The notes beneath the pieces were generated by a model. That model was not told where the DNA came from and made no database searches. It was given only the letters and a program-made list of their open reading frames with translations. Shown here in pieces: positions 17,001 to 25,125 of a stretch of DNA of 64,000 nucleotides. The stretch comes from an uncultured Lachnospiraceae bacterium. GTDB taxonomy: Bacteria; Bacillota; Clostridia; Lachnospirales; Lachnospiraceae. A program made the position numbers and the translations under genes. The stretch is from the NCBI GenBank assembly GCA_910587155.1, contig CAJULA010000006.1, positions 74,263 through 138,262 on the forward strand. Direction: 5' to 3'. Each line of letters begins with the position of its first letter. Position 1 is the first letter of the stretch.

Positions 17001-18549
17001 ACAGCTTATTTATGATCTCAAAAATGCCAACAAGGACGCGCGGATTTCCGTGAAACTGGTATCGGAGGCCGGCGTGGGCACTGTGGCGGCGGGGGTAGCC
17101 AAGGCGGGGGCGCAGGTGGTCCTTGTATCGGGCTATGACGGCGGCACGGGTGCGGCACCCCGCAGTTCCATCCACAATGCGGGTCTGCCCTGGGAGCTGG
17201 GACTGGCGGAAACCCATCAGACGCTTATTATGAATGGCCTGCGGGGCAAAGTCCGCATTGAGACGGACGGTAAGCTGATGAGCGGCAGGGATGTGGTCAT
17301 TGCCGCCATGCTGGGCGCGGAGGAATTTGGCTTTGCCACGGCGCCTCTTGTGACCATGGGCTGTGTGATGATGCGCGTGTGCAACCTGGATACCTGTCCC
17401 GTGGGCGTGGCCACCCAGAATCCTACGCTGCGCGGGAATTTCCGGGGCAAACCGGAGTATGTCATGAATTTTATGCGCTTTATCGCCCGGGAGATGCGGG
17501 AATACATGGCCAGACTGGGCATCCGCAAAGTGGATGAGCTGGTGGGCCGCACGGATCTGCTGATGCGCAGGGAACAGACGGGAGCGCGGGGGGATAACAT
17601 TGATCTGCACAATATACTGGACAATCCCTATGCGGGCAGCCGCGAGAAAGTGACCTTTGACCCCAAACAGGTGTATGATTTTGCATTGGAAAAGACGCTG
17701 GATGAGAAGGTGCTGCTGCGTCGTCTGAGAAAAGCGCTGGAGACAGGAGAGGCGCGCACGCTGGAAGTGGAAGTGGGAAATACGGATCGGGCGTTCGGCA
17801 CAATCTTTGGCTCCGAGATCACAAAGCGTTTCGGCGACTCGCTCCCGGAGGATACGTACCGCATTATCTGCCGGGGCGCGGGCGGTCAGAGCTTTGGCGC
17901 CTTTATTCCCAAAGGGCTGACGCTGGAGCTTGGCGGAGACAGTAATGACTATTTCGGCAAAGGTCTGTCCGGCGGCAAACTGGTCATTGCACCGCCTGCG
18001 GGCAGCCGTTTTCAGCAGGATAAAAATATTATCATCGGCAATGTGGCCCTCTATGGCGCGACCAGCGGCAAAGCCTTTATCTGCGGCGTGGCCGGAGAGC
18101 GGTTTGCCGTGCGCAATTCCGGCGCCGTAGCCGTGGTGGAAGGCGTGGGCGACCACGGCTGTGAATATATGACCGGTGGCCGGGTGGCCGTGTTGGGAAA
18201 GACCGGGAAAAACTTCGCGGCAGGTATGAGCGGCGGCATTGCCTATGTGCTGGACGAGGACAATGATCTGTATACGCGGGTGAATAAGGAAATGGTGTCC
18301 TCCTCCGAGATCACGTCCAAGTACGATGTGCTGGAGTTAAAGGAAATGATCCGGGAACATGTGGCATGCACCGGCTCTGTCAAAGGAAAACAGATACTGG
18401 ATGCGTTTGGGGACTATCTGCCCAGATTTAAAAAGATCATTCCCCATGACTATGACAGAATGTTAAAGACGATCGTTCAGATGGAAGAAAAGGGGCTTTC
18501 CGCGGAGCAGGCCCAGATCGAAGCATTCTATGCGAATATGAAAAAGTAA
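14002..18549 (+). CDS. gltB: Glutamate synthase (NADPH), large subunit
   Basis: 1515 residues, the usual length. An N-terminal class II glutamine amidotransferase domain begins at Cys23 (HDNCGIGA); the first 22 residues are a propeptide removed to free the catalytic Cys. The central domain, the FMN-binding synthase domain (about residues 800-1200, with GEGGEDVERL and the 3Fe-4S cysteines in CNLDTCPVGVATQ) and the GXGXG C-terminal domain follow in the normal order. The enzyme makes two glutamates from glutamine and 2-oxoglutarate. gltD follows after 13 bases and supplies electrons. GAAAGGAA precedes the ATG. No riboswitch or T-box was seen upstream. Confidence 0.97.
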   Translation: MFDANPAWLTPPLYRESFEHDNCGIGACVNIRGVKSRETVENSLKIVENLEHRAGKDAEGETGDGVGILVQISHRFFSKVTGPLGIRLGGEREYGIGMFFFPQDELKRNQSKKMFEIIVQKEGLEFLGWRVVPTDPGVLGHKAAACMPCIMQAFIKKPDQVEKGLAFDRLLYIVRRIFEQSTDNTYVVSLSSRTIVYKGMFLVGQLRTFFRDLQSSDYDSAIAIVHSRFSTNTNPSWERAHPNRFIVHNGEINTIRGNADKMLAREENMESEALHGLLHKVLPAINASGSDSAMLDNTLEFLVMSGMDLPLAVMITIPEPWANNRTMSQKKKDFYQYYATMMEPWDGPASIVFSDGDMMGAVLDRNGLRPSRYYITDDDQLILSSEVGVLDIDPAKIIKKERLHPGKMLLVDTVQGRIIDDDSLKESYASRQPYGEWLDSNMITLKSLKIPNRRVPVFTDEERRRMQKAFGYTYDELRTSILPMALQGGEAIAAMGVDTPLPVLSRTYHPLFHYFKQLFAQVTNPPIDAIREEVVTSTTVYIGREGNVLEETPKNCNILKVNNPILTNTDLLKIKYMKAEGFLVEEVPILYYKNTSLERAIERLFVEVDRAYRDGANIIILSDRGVDENHVAIPSLLAVSALNEYLVRTKKRTSVALILESGEPREIHDFATLLGYGACAVNPYLALESIHELIDSGMLDKDYYAAVEDYTHAVLHGIVKIASKMGISTIQSYKGSQIFEAIGISMDVINKYFTNTVSRVGGISLKDIERQQDILHSGAFDPLGLETDLTLDSPGNHKMRSGGEEHLYNPATIHLLQESTKRGDYELFKQYTALVNAEESVRNLRGLMDFRYAKKPIPIEEVESVDQIVTRFKTGAMSYGSISKEAHETLAIAMNRLHGKSNSGEGGEDVERLSVGADGINRCSAIKQVASGRFGVTSRYLVSAKEIQIKMAQGAKPGEGGHLPGGKVYPWIAKTRHSTPGVGLISPPPHHDIYSIEDLAQLIYDLKNANKDARISVKLVSEAGVGTVAAGVAKAGAQVVLVSGYDGGTGAAPRSSIHNAGLPWELGLAETHQTLIMNGLRGKVRIETDGKLMSGRDVVIAAMLGAEEFGFATAPLVTMGCVMMRVCNLDTCPVGVATQNPTLRGNFRGKPEYVMNFMRFIAREMREYMARLGIRKVDELVGRTDLLMRREQTGARGDNIDLHNILDNPYAGSREKVTFDPKQVYDFALEKTLDEKVLLRRLRKALETGEARTLEVEVGNTDRAFGTIFGSEITKRFGDSLPEDTYRIICRGAGGQSFGAFIPKGLTLELGGDSNDYFGKGLSGGKLVIAPPAGSRFQQDKNIIIGNVALYGATSGKAFICGVAGERFAVRNSGAVAVVEGVGDHGCEYMTGGRVAVLGKTGKNFAAGMSGGIAYVLDEDNDLYTRVNKEMVSSSEITSKYDVLELKEMIREHVACTGSVKGKQILDAFGDYLPRFKKIIPHDYDRMLKTIVQMEEKGLSAEQAQIEAFYANMKK

Positions 18550-18562
18550 GGAGGGAAGAGCA

Positions 18563-20056
18563 ATGGGAAAACCGACAGGATTTATGGAATATGAGCGCCG
18601 CACTTCGAAGGCGGAGCCGCCGAAAGCGCGGGTAAAACATTTTAACGAGTTCCATCTGCATCTTCCGGAAAAAGAACAGCAGCTTCAGGGCGCCCGCTGC
18701 ATGGAGTGCGGCGTGCCCTTCTGCCAGTCCGGCATGATGCTGGGAGGCATGGCCAGCGGCTGCCCGCTGCACAATCTGGTGCCGGAATGGAACGACCTGG
18801 TCTATATGGGCAACTGGGAGCAGGCGTATAACCGCCTGAAAAAGACCAATAATTTTCCGGAATTCACATCCAGAGTGTGTCCGGCCCTCTGTGAGAATGC
18901 CTGCACCTGCGGCCTCCACGGCGATTCGGTGGCCACGAAGGAAAACGAATATGCCATCATCGAGCATGCCTATGAGATGGGGTATGCCAAGGCCCGTCCG
19001 CCCAGAGTGAGAACCGGAAAGAAAGTGGCCGTCATCGGCAGCGGCCCTTCCGGCCTGGCGGCGGCGGATCAGCTCAACAAAAGGGGGCATAGTGTCACCG
19101 TGTATGAGCGTTCTGACCGGCCCGGCGGCCTGCTGATGTATGGTATCCCCAATATGAAGCTGGAAAAGAAGATCGTGGAGCGCAAAATCAGGATTATGGA
19201 AGAGGAAGGTGTCAGCTTTGTAACCGGCGTCAATGTGGGCAGAGATATCAAGGCGGACAAACTGCTGCAGGATTATGACAGAGTCATCCTGGCCTGCGGC
19301 GCCTCCAATCCCAGAGACATCAAAGCGCCGGGCCGGGAAGCGGAGGGGATACACTTTGCGGTGGATTTTCTGACGGCCAATACAAAGAGCCTGCTGGACT
19401 CCGGTCTGTCCGATCATAAATACGTGAGTGCCAAAGGAAAGGATGTCGTGATCATCGGCGGCGGGGATACGGGAAATGACTGCGTGGGCACCTGTATCCG
19501 CCACGGCTGTAAATCGGTAACGCAGATCGAGATGATGCCAAAGGCGCCCGAACACCGGGCAGAAAATAACCCCTGGCCCCAGTGGCCCAGAATCTGCAAG
19601 ACCGATTACGGCCAGGAAGAGGCCATTGCCCTTTTTGGGCATGATCCCCGCATCTATGAATCGACGGTAAAGGAATTTATCAAAGACAAGGACGGGAAAC
19701 TGACCGGAGTCAAAATCATAAAGCTGCGCCGGGAACAGGAGGAGAACGGGCGGATGTCCATGAAGGAGGTTCCGGGCAGCGAACAGGTATTAAAAGCGCA
19801 GCTTGTGCTGATCGCCGCCGGTTTTCTGGGCAGCGAGAAATACGTGGCGGATGCCTTCGGCGCGGCCCTGGATGAGCGGGGCAATGTAAAGACACAGCCG
19901 GGCGGCAGTTACCGCACCAGTGTGGACCGTGTCTTTGCCACGGGCGATATGCACCGGGGCCAGTCACTGGTCGTATGGGCCATCCGCGAAGGGCGGGAGG
20001 CCGCCAGAGCAGTGGATGAGAGCCTGATGGGCTACACCAGTCTCAGCGTGCAGTGA
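18563..20056 (+). CDS. gltD: Glutamate synthase, small subunit
   Basis: 497 residues. The N-terminal cysteine region carries two 4Fe-4S clusters (CMECGVPFCQSG, SGCPLHN, CPALCENACTCG). It is followed by the FAD motif GSGPSGLAAAD near residue 156 and the NAD(P)H motif GGGDTGNDCVG near residue 299. It passes electrons from NADPH through FAD and Fe-S clusters to the large subunit. The start follows GGAGGGAAG. The pair forms a two-gene operon closed by a terminator. Confidence 0.97.
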   Translation: MGKPTGFMEYERRTSKAEPPKARVKHFNEFHLHLPEKEQQLQGARCMECGVPFCQSGMMLGGMASGCPLHNLVPEWNDLVYMGNWEQAYNRLKKTNNFPEFTSRVCPALCENACTCGLHGDSVATKENEYAIIEHAYEMGYAKARPPRVRTGKKVAVIGSGPSGLAAADQLNKRGHSVTVYERSDRPGGLLMYGIPNMKLEKKIVERKIRIMEEEGVSFVTGVNVGRDIKADKLLQDYDRVILACGASNPRDIKAPGREAEGIHFAVDFLTANTKSLLDSGLSDHKYVSAKGKDVVIIGGGDTGNDCVGTCIRHGCKSVTQIEMMPKAPEHRAENNPWPQWPRICKTDYGQEEAIALFGHDPRIYESTVKEFIKDKDGKLTGVKIIKLRREQEENGRMSMKEVPGSEQVLKAQLVLIAAGFLGSEKYVADAFGAALDERGNVKTQPGGSYRTSVDRVFATGDMHRGQSLVVWAIREGREAARAVDESLMGYTSLSVQ

Positions 20057-20086
20057 GACTGTAAAAGGAATGGAGAAATTGTGAAT

Positions 20087-20110
20087 GCGCCGGCTTTTGC
20101 CGGCGTTTTG
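20087..20110 (+). terminator. Terminator of gltBD
   Basis: CGCCGGC, TTTT loop, GCCGGCG, then TTTTGG. Confidence 0.8.
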
Positions 20111-20117
20111 GTTTCTC

Positions 20118-20146
20118 TTGTTTTACCATGTGTTTTACAGTATAAT
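20118..20146 (+). promoter_or_regulatory. Sigma-A promoter in front of a truncated gene
   Basis: TTGTTT (20118-20123), 17-base spacer, TATAAT (20141-20146). The truncated ATPase frame opens 9 bases after the -10. Confidence 0.65.
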
Positions 20147-20154
20147 CTTCTTAA

Positions 20155-21681
20155 CGTGCAGGGCAGGGGGAACTGTTTCAAGGCCTGCATATATGGAAGG
20201 AAGAGAAATACAGACAGCTGCAGGGAACGTATCCGGTACTCAGTCTGAGTTTTGCAAATGTGAAGGAAAATACATTTGCAAAAACGAAAACGAGGCTTTG
20301 TCAGATACTGTCTGATCTGTATATCCAGCATGAGTTTCTTAGAGACAGCGGTGTTCTTGCAGAGAAAGACGTGCAATATTTCGACAGGATTTCCGGGGAT
20401 ATGGAAGAAACGGATGCTACGATTTCGCTGCATAAGCTCTGCAGTTTTATGCAGCGCTACTATGGCAGAAAAGTAATACTTTTGCTGGATGAATATGATA
20501 CACCGATGCAGGAAGCCTATATTCACGGATACTGGGATGAACTCGTAGTGTTTATGAGAAATCTGCTTAATGTTGCGTGTAAAACCAATCCCTTTCTGGA
20601 ACGGGCAGTTATGACCGGCATAACGAGAATCAGCAGAGAAAGTATTTTTTCCGATTTGAATAATCTGACTGTCATAACGACTACTTCCCGTAAATACGAA
20701 GAAGCCTTTGGCTTTACGCAGGCAGAAGTTTCGGCTGCGCTGCTGGAATATGGCCTGTCTGACCAGGAGGAGCTTGTCAGAGACTGGTATGATGGTTTTA
20801 CGTTTGGAGACAGGACGGATATCTATAATCTGTGGTCGATCATCAACTTTCTGGAGGAGAAGACACTGCGTACTTATTGGGCCAATACAAGCAGCAATCA
20901 TCTTGTGGGCAGGCTGATCAGACAGGGAAGCAGAGATATCAAAATCATGATGGAAAATCTGCTGAGTGGTGGCACTTTGCAGACTTGTATAGAGGAACAA
21001 ATTATATTTGAACAACTTGACTATAATGAGTATGCCATTTGGAGTCTTTTGCTTGCAGGCGGTTATCTGAAGGTGGTGAGACATACCCTGGACGTGGATT
21101 GTGGCAGGGAAGAATATGTTCTGACTCTTACCAACAAAGAAGTAAAGCTGATGTTCCGCAATATGGTGGAGGGGTGGTTTAAAAACCGTATTCCTGCCTA
21201 CCATGATTTTATCAGGGCTTTGCTGGCAGGTGATCTTGATGCAATGAACGAATACATGAATAAAGTGGCGATGGAAACGTTCAGCAGTTTTGATGTCGGA
21301 AACAGGCCGTCCGAAAGTGCGGAGCCGGAACGTTTTTATCATGGTTTCGTATTGGGGCTGATGGTGGAGCTGGCAGACAGATATGCGATTACTTCAAATC
21401 GGGAAAGCGGATTCGGGCGGTATGATGTGATGCTGGAGCCATTGCCTGATCAGAAAACGGGCAGCAGTATTTTGCGTGGTGAAGAGCCGGATGCGATGAT
21501 CATTGAGTTTAAAGTGCATCGTCCTCACAAGGAGAAGAATTTGCAGGAAACGGTTGATGCGGCGCTTTTACAGATTGAAGAAAAGAAGTATGCGGCTGTT
21601 CTGGAAGCAAAGGGAATTCCGGCCTGGCGTATCAGAAGGTACGGGTTTGCATTTGCGGGTAAGAGGGTATTGATTGGATAG
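20155..21681 (+). pseudogene. AAA-ATPase-like/DUF1703 PD-(D/E)XK protein, N-terminus missing
   Basis: The frame opens after a TAA at 20152 and reads GQGELFQGLHIWKEEKYRQL, a stretch that in this family lies about 60-70 residues into the protein, just after the P-loop. The Walker A (typically RPRRFGKT) and start region are gone. What remains includes Walker B VILLLDEYDTPM, the AAA-ATPase-like domain and a C-terminal nuclease-fold motif (PDAMIIEFK). The first possible start is a GTG at 20260, with no fitting ribosome site. These multi-copy proteins are common in Lachnospiraceae and behave like selfish elements; a role is not established. It is a 5'-deleted copy, probably inactive as an ATPase. 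Confidence 0.8.
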
Positions 21682-21713
21682 AAGATTTCCTATAGCAAAA
21701 CCGGCAGCGGGAT

Positions 21714-22091
21714 TCAGGTTTCAAGCCAATGCCGGTTTTCCGCACTTTGCCCCCATGCGTCAAGGGCAAGTTCGTAAGTATCACTGACCTTGTGCCTGAT
21801 TTCTCTCAATTCTTTTTTTATCTCGATTTGTTCGAATTTCAATGCGGATACATCAGATTCAATTCTGGCCAGCCGATTATTAACAGGTTGAAATTTCTCG
21901 TCAAATTTTTGGTCAAACTTTTGGTCAAATTTTTCGTCGAATTTCTGGTCAAATTTTTCATCGAACTTCTGATCGAACTTTTCATCAAATTTACGATCAA
22001 AATTTTCATTAAACTTCTTATCAAAGTTTTCATCGAATTTTTTATCTATCAGATCTGCTATGGCCTGTAAATCTTCTTTGGTCAATATCAT
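21714..22091 (-). CDS. KFDEKFDQ-repeat coiled-coil protein
   Basis: 125 residues. After MILTKEDLQAIADLIDKKF comes a tandem 4-residue periodic tract (KFDE, KFDQ, NFDK, NFDR; about residues 18-66), then a heptad-like segment (LARIESDVSALKFEQIEIKK) and a short tail. The phased Lys/Phe/Asp pattern suggests a long amphipathic helix or coiled coil. A strong AAAGGAGG precedes the ATG, so it is probably expressed. Similar repeat proteins recur in Lachnospiraceae with no known function; the repeat number is prone to slippage. No signal peptide or membrane segment is seen. Confidence 0.7.
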   Translation of the reverse strand: MILTKEDLQAIADLIDKKFDENFDKKFNENFDRKFDEKFDQKFDEKFDQKFDEKFDQKFDQKFDEKFQPVNNRLARIESDVSALKFEQIEIKKELREIRHKVSDTYELALDAWGQSAENRHWLET

Positions 22092-22326
22092 GTCGGATTC
22101 CTCCTTTTTTATTGTTCTGAGAATGGTAAGTACGCAGATATGCGTACCGTCATTACCTGATGAGTGGCAGAAAGTCCATGAAACAGGTGCACGGACTTGT
22201 CAGAATTGTTTACAAAAAAGTATATCACACCCGGATGGTAAAGTCTATAAAAAATTACACAAAAATCGCGGCAGCCGTAAAAAGCCGTAAAAGACGCTGC
22301 CGCGATTTTTGCAGTCTGTTGCAATT

Positions 22327-22680
22327 CTATTGCTTTCCTTTTTCTTCCAGCGCTTTTAATACCGCTATGGCCAGTCGGATATCGGAATCTTCGGCGCGGA
22401 CGGAATATTCCAGAAGCGTTTTCACACTTTCCCGACCGACGGCGTTTTGCACAAGATATAACATATCCGAATCACAGGAGGCTTCTTCGTTTTTGCCGGA
22501 AATCAGTTAACTCAGCGGAACATGGAAGTAGTCTGCAATTTTCTGCAGTTTGTCCTGTTTTGGGGTAGAGCGTCCGCGCTTCCAGTCACTTAGCGTGGCG
22601 GTGGCGATACCGGTGGCTTTTGACACCTGATAAGACGTGACGCCTGCCTGCGCCAAAAGCTGTTCAAAAATTTCATACAT
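22327..22680 (-). pseudogene. XRE-family regulator interrupted by an in-frame stop
   Basis: ATG 22680 reads MYEIFEQLLAQAGVTSYQVS and a full HTH (KATGIATATLSDWKRGRSTP), to FHVPLS at residue 57. A TAA (22507-22509) then breaks the frame, and the same frame continues for 60 more codons (LISGKNEEAS ... LKALEEKGKQ) to a TAG. Homologous Cro/C1-type regulators usually have a Tyr at this site (VPLSYL), so TAT or TAC to TAA explains it. The 57-residue product could still bind DNA. It is divergent from the Wzz-like gene of the polysaccharide locus. Confidence 0.75.
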
Positions 22681-22782
22681 AGTGCAAGCTCCTTATTTCC
22701 TCTTGAAAATTTGTATCACAAAAAAACTTGACTACATAAGAAATGCGTAATCAGATGTCATGAAGCAGCCAAGTGTTTGCAA

Positions 22783-22819
22783 TGTGATTATTATAATGTC
22801 GCGATTACAATATATCACA
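22783..22819. promoter_or_regulatory. Inverted repeat with -10-like box in the divergent region
   Basis: TGTGAT (22783-22788) and ATCACA (22814-22819) flank TATAAT (22792-22797) and a second AT-rich box. It is a possible operator for the neighbouring XRE protein. The 338-base gap shows no coding sequence and no -35 of good quality for this -10. Confidence 0.35.
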
Positions 22820-23018
22820 TTTGCGAAATGCTTCCAACCGGGAAATCATGGCAGGGAAGGCCGCAGGAGCAAAAGGATGTTGCCTGTTGCCGGCGGCTTT
22901 CCCGGGGCGGCAATACCCGGACGTATCATATAACGGATCAGAACAGCGGATCGGTTTGCATTGTTGCCATAAAACAGACAAAAGAAAAATTTCAGTGAAA
23001 AGAGAGCATTGACAGGCG

Positions 23019-24497
23019 ATGGACGTAGAACAGGAGAAAGAAACGTACATAAAGAAAGAATCTGCGGATTCTTCCAGACTGTATGTACAGTTGGCAGCTC
23101 CGGCAGAGAATGTGACAGAGATTGATCTGCTGGAGATCGGAGCAAATATGGCAAAGAAGAAACGGCTGTATCGGTATATGGCCGTTGTAGCGGCATGTGC
23201 AGGCATTCTGGCCGGACTGCTCTGGAGTGGGTTTGGGTATATCACGGGGACAGGTGTCTGTGTACAGGCGGTGATTGCCCTGCAATATGAAGGGATTGAG
23301 GAGGGGCTTGACCCTCACGGTGAAGCGCTGGACATCAATATGCTCAAGTCGCCGGTTGTGATCACTGCGGCTCTGGACAGTCTTGGCGATACTTCCATGG
23401 ATGTGGAGAAGGTGCGGGAGAATATCGTGATAGAAGGCGTGATTCCCAAGGATGCGGTAGAGCGGATTACAGCCATAGAACAGATGGCGGAGAAGGATGC
23501 TTCCAATTATGAGCGGATATTGGATGTGTCTTACTTTTCTTCTCAGTATGTAGTCAGGCTGCATCATGGTCTGGATCTTACTTCTGCGGAGGCCGGGGAA
23601 CTGCTTAATGCCATACTGGACAGTTACCGGGACTGGTTTATGGACACCTATGCGGACACATCGGCGCCTGATCTGACAGTGGAGCAGGAATATGACAGTT
23701 ATGATTATGCCCAGTCGGTGGATATCATGCAGGCGCAGATTGATATTCTGGCAGATTATGTAGCAGAGCGCTGCAAAGAGGCGCCGGAGTTCCGCTCGGC
23801 AAAAACAGGACTTTCCTTTGGAAATATTGAGGAATCGCTGCGGATCATAGAGGAAATTGAGATGACGGAACTGTCATCTTATATCGAGGGCAGCGGGGTG
23901 ACAAAGGACAGGCAGCGGCTGATCGAATATTATGGGTACAGGATCAGAAAATACAGCGCCGATCTGTCCGCCCGACAGACGAGCCTGGGACTGCTGCAGG
24001 GTACGATAGATGCCTATGAAAAAGATCCGCTGGTCATTGTCAGCGGCCAGGAAAATATGCGGACGGTGGGAAAAGCAGATGAATATTATGAGACACTGAT
24101 CGAACAGAAACTGGAACTTTCTGAAGAGATCGCCAGGAACAGTGCGAGGCTGGAAGAGACAAAGGCGCTGTTGGAAGCCGCAGCGCAAAAGGAGGAAAAG
24201 AATACACAGGCCGAATATGATACGGCAGATGCGATGCGGAGTCGGGCGGCAGAGTCGATTGCAAAGTGGAATGGTCTGATCAAAGAGACAGATCGCGACT
24301 ATCTGTCACTGCTCTATTCCAATGCCGTAAAGACGGTAGTCCCGGCGAAATATCAGGCGACAGAAGGAATTGCAAAAAAGCTTCTCATCTGTACCGCCGG
24401 TGCAGTGGGACTGGTTCTTTTACTCTGGTGCCTGGACGGGCTGTGGATGGAGCTTGGACGGGGGAAAAGAACGAAAGGAGGAAGCTCTATTGTATAA
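23019..24497 (+). CDS. Wzz-like polysaccharide chain-length/co-polymerase protein
   Basis: 492 residues. A soluble N-terminal stretch of about 52 residues is followed by a membrane segment (about 53-77), a long external part rich in helices with coiled-coil pieces (LEETKALLEAAAQKEE), and a second membrane segment near the C-terminus (LLICTAGAVGLVLLLW). That topology is the Wzz/CapA type, which sets chain length in Wzy-dependent polymer synthesis. Sequence similarity is weak and the loop is longer than usual, so the call rests on topology and on its place just before the priming sugar transferase (8-base overlap). Confidence 0.65.
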   Translation: MDVEQEKETYIKKESADSSRLYVQLAAPAENVTEIDLLEIGANMAKKKRLYRYMAVVAACAGILAGLLWSGFGYITGTGVCVQAVIALQYEGIEEGLDPHGEALDINMLKSPVVITAALDSLGDTSMDVEKVRENIVIEGVIPKDAVERITAIEQMAEKDASNYERILDVSYFSSQYVVRLHHGLDLTSAEAGELLNAILDSYRDWFMDTYADTSAPDLTVEQEYDSYDYAQSVDIMQAQIDILADYVAERCKEAPEFRSAKTGLSFGNIEESLRIIEEIEMTELSSYIEGSGVTKDRQRLIEYYGYRIRKYSADLSARQTSLGLLQGTIDAYEKDPLVIVSGQENMRTVGKADEYYETLIEQKLELSEEIARNSARLEETKALLEAAAQKEEKNTQAEYDTADAMRSRAAESIAKWNGLIKETDRDYLSLLYSNAVKTVVPAKYQATEGIAKKLLICTAGAVGLVLLLWCLDGLWMELGRGKRTKGGSSIV

Positions 24498-25110
24498 CAG
24501 AAAGTCTTTTGCTTTCCGATTTTTGAAAAGAAGTTTTGACATAGTGGCGGCTTCTCTTGCTCTGGTGGTGTTGTCGCCCGTTTTCCTGGTCACTGCGATA
24601 GCAATCAAGGCAGATGACAAGGGGCCGGTCTTCTTTTCCCAGATGCGGGCGGGGAAGGATGGTAAGGATTTCAAATTCTATAAATTTCGGAGCATGTGTA
24701 CTGATGCGGAGGCGCAATTTGAAAGCATGCAGGCACAAAACGAGCAGACAGGCAATGCCTTTAAGATCAAAGATGATCCACGTATTACAAAGGTGGGAAA
24801 ATTTATCCGCAAGTACAGCATTGATGAATTGCCGCAGCTTGTTAATGTGATCAGAGGAGATATGAGCATCGTAGGACCCAGGCCCATCCTGTCTCATCAG
24901 ATGGCAAGGTGTGGCAGTTATGAAAAGCAGCGTCTGGCAGTCAGACCGGGACTCACCTGTATCTGGCAGATATCCGGGCGTGCAAATATTAAATGGGAAC
25001 AGTGGGTGGAGCTGGACCTGAAATACATAAGGGAAATGAGCCTTTTCAATGATCTGAAAATTATCGCAAAAACCGTACCGGTTGTGCTGAAAGGGGAAGG
25101 CGGGTACTGA
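24490..25110 (+). CDS. Priming sugar transferase (undecaprenyl-phosphate glycosyl-1-phosphate transferase)
   Basis: 206 residues, Bac_transf family (short monotopic form). TTG 24490 is chosen as start: AAAGGAGG ends 7 bases before it and the protein then begins with the family pattern KRSFDIVAASLALVVLSPVF. The motifs FYKFRSM, DELPQLVNVIRGDMSIVGPRP and VRPGLTCIWQISGR are intact. It attaches the first sugar phosphate to undecaprenyl phosphate on the inner membrane face, starting each repeat unit. It overlaps the preceding Wzz-like gene by 8 bases. Confidence 0.93.
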   Translation: MYNRKSFAFRFLKRSFDIVAASLALVVLSPVFLVTAIAIKADDKGPVFFSQMRAGKDGKDFKFYKFRSMCTDAEAQFESMQAQNEQTGNAFKIKDDPRITKVGKFIRKYSIDELPQLVNVIRGDMSIVGPRPILSHQMARCGSYEKQRLAVRPGLTCIWQISGRANIKWEQWVELDLKYIREMSLFNDLKIIAKTVPVVLKGEGGY

Positions 25111-25125
25111 GATGTGACGGTGTGA

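Noticed and set aside
16207..18156. Long open frame (649 codons) on the minus strand inside gltB
   Set aside because: It is a shadow of a GC-rich coding frame; it has His/Arg-rich composition without any domain, and gltB on the plus strand is complete and conserved.
20032..21342. 436-codon minus-strand frame over the ATPase remnant
   Set aside because: It covers the gltBD terminator and the clear plus-strand protein; no recognisable motifs.
21839..22033. Repetitive 12- to 24-base units as a CRISPR array or minisatellite
   Set aside because: The repeats are in phase with a protein-coding frame that has a strong ribosome site; there are no spacers of unique sequence.
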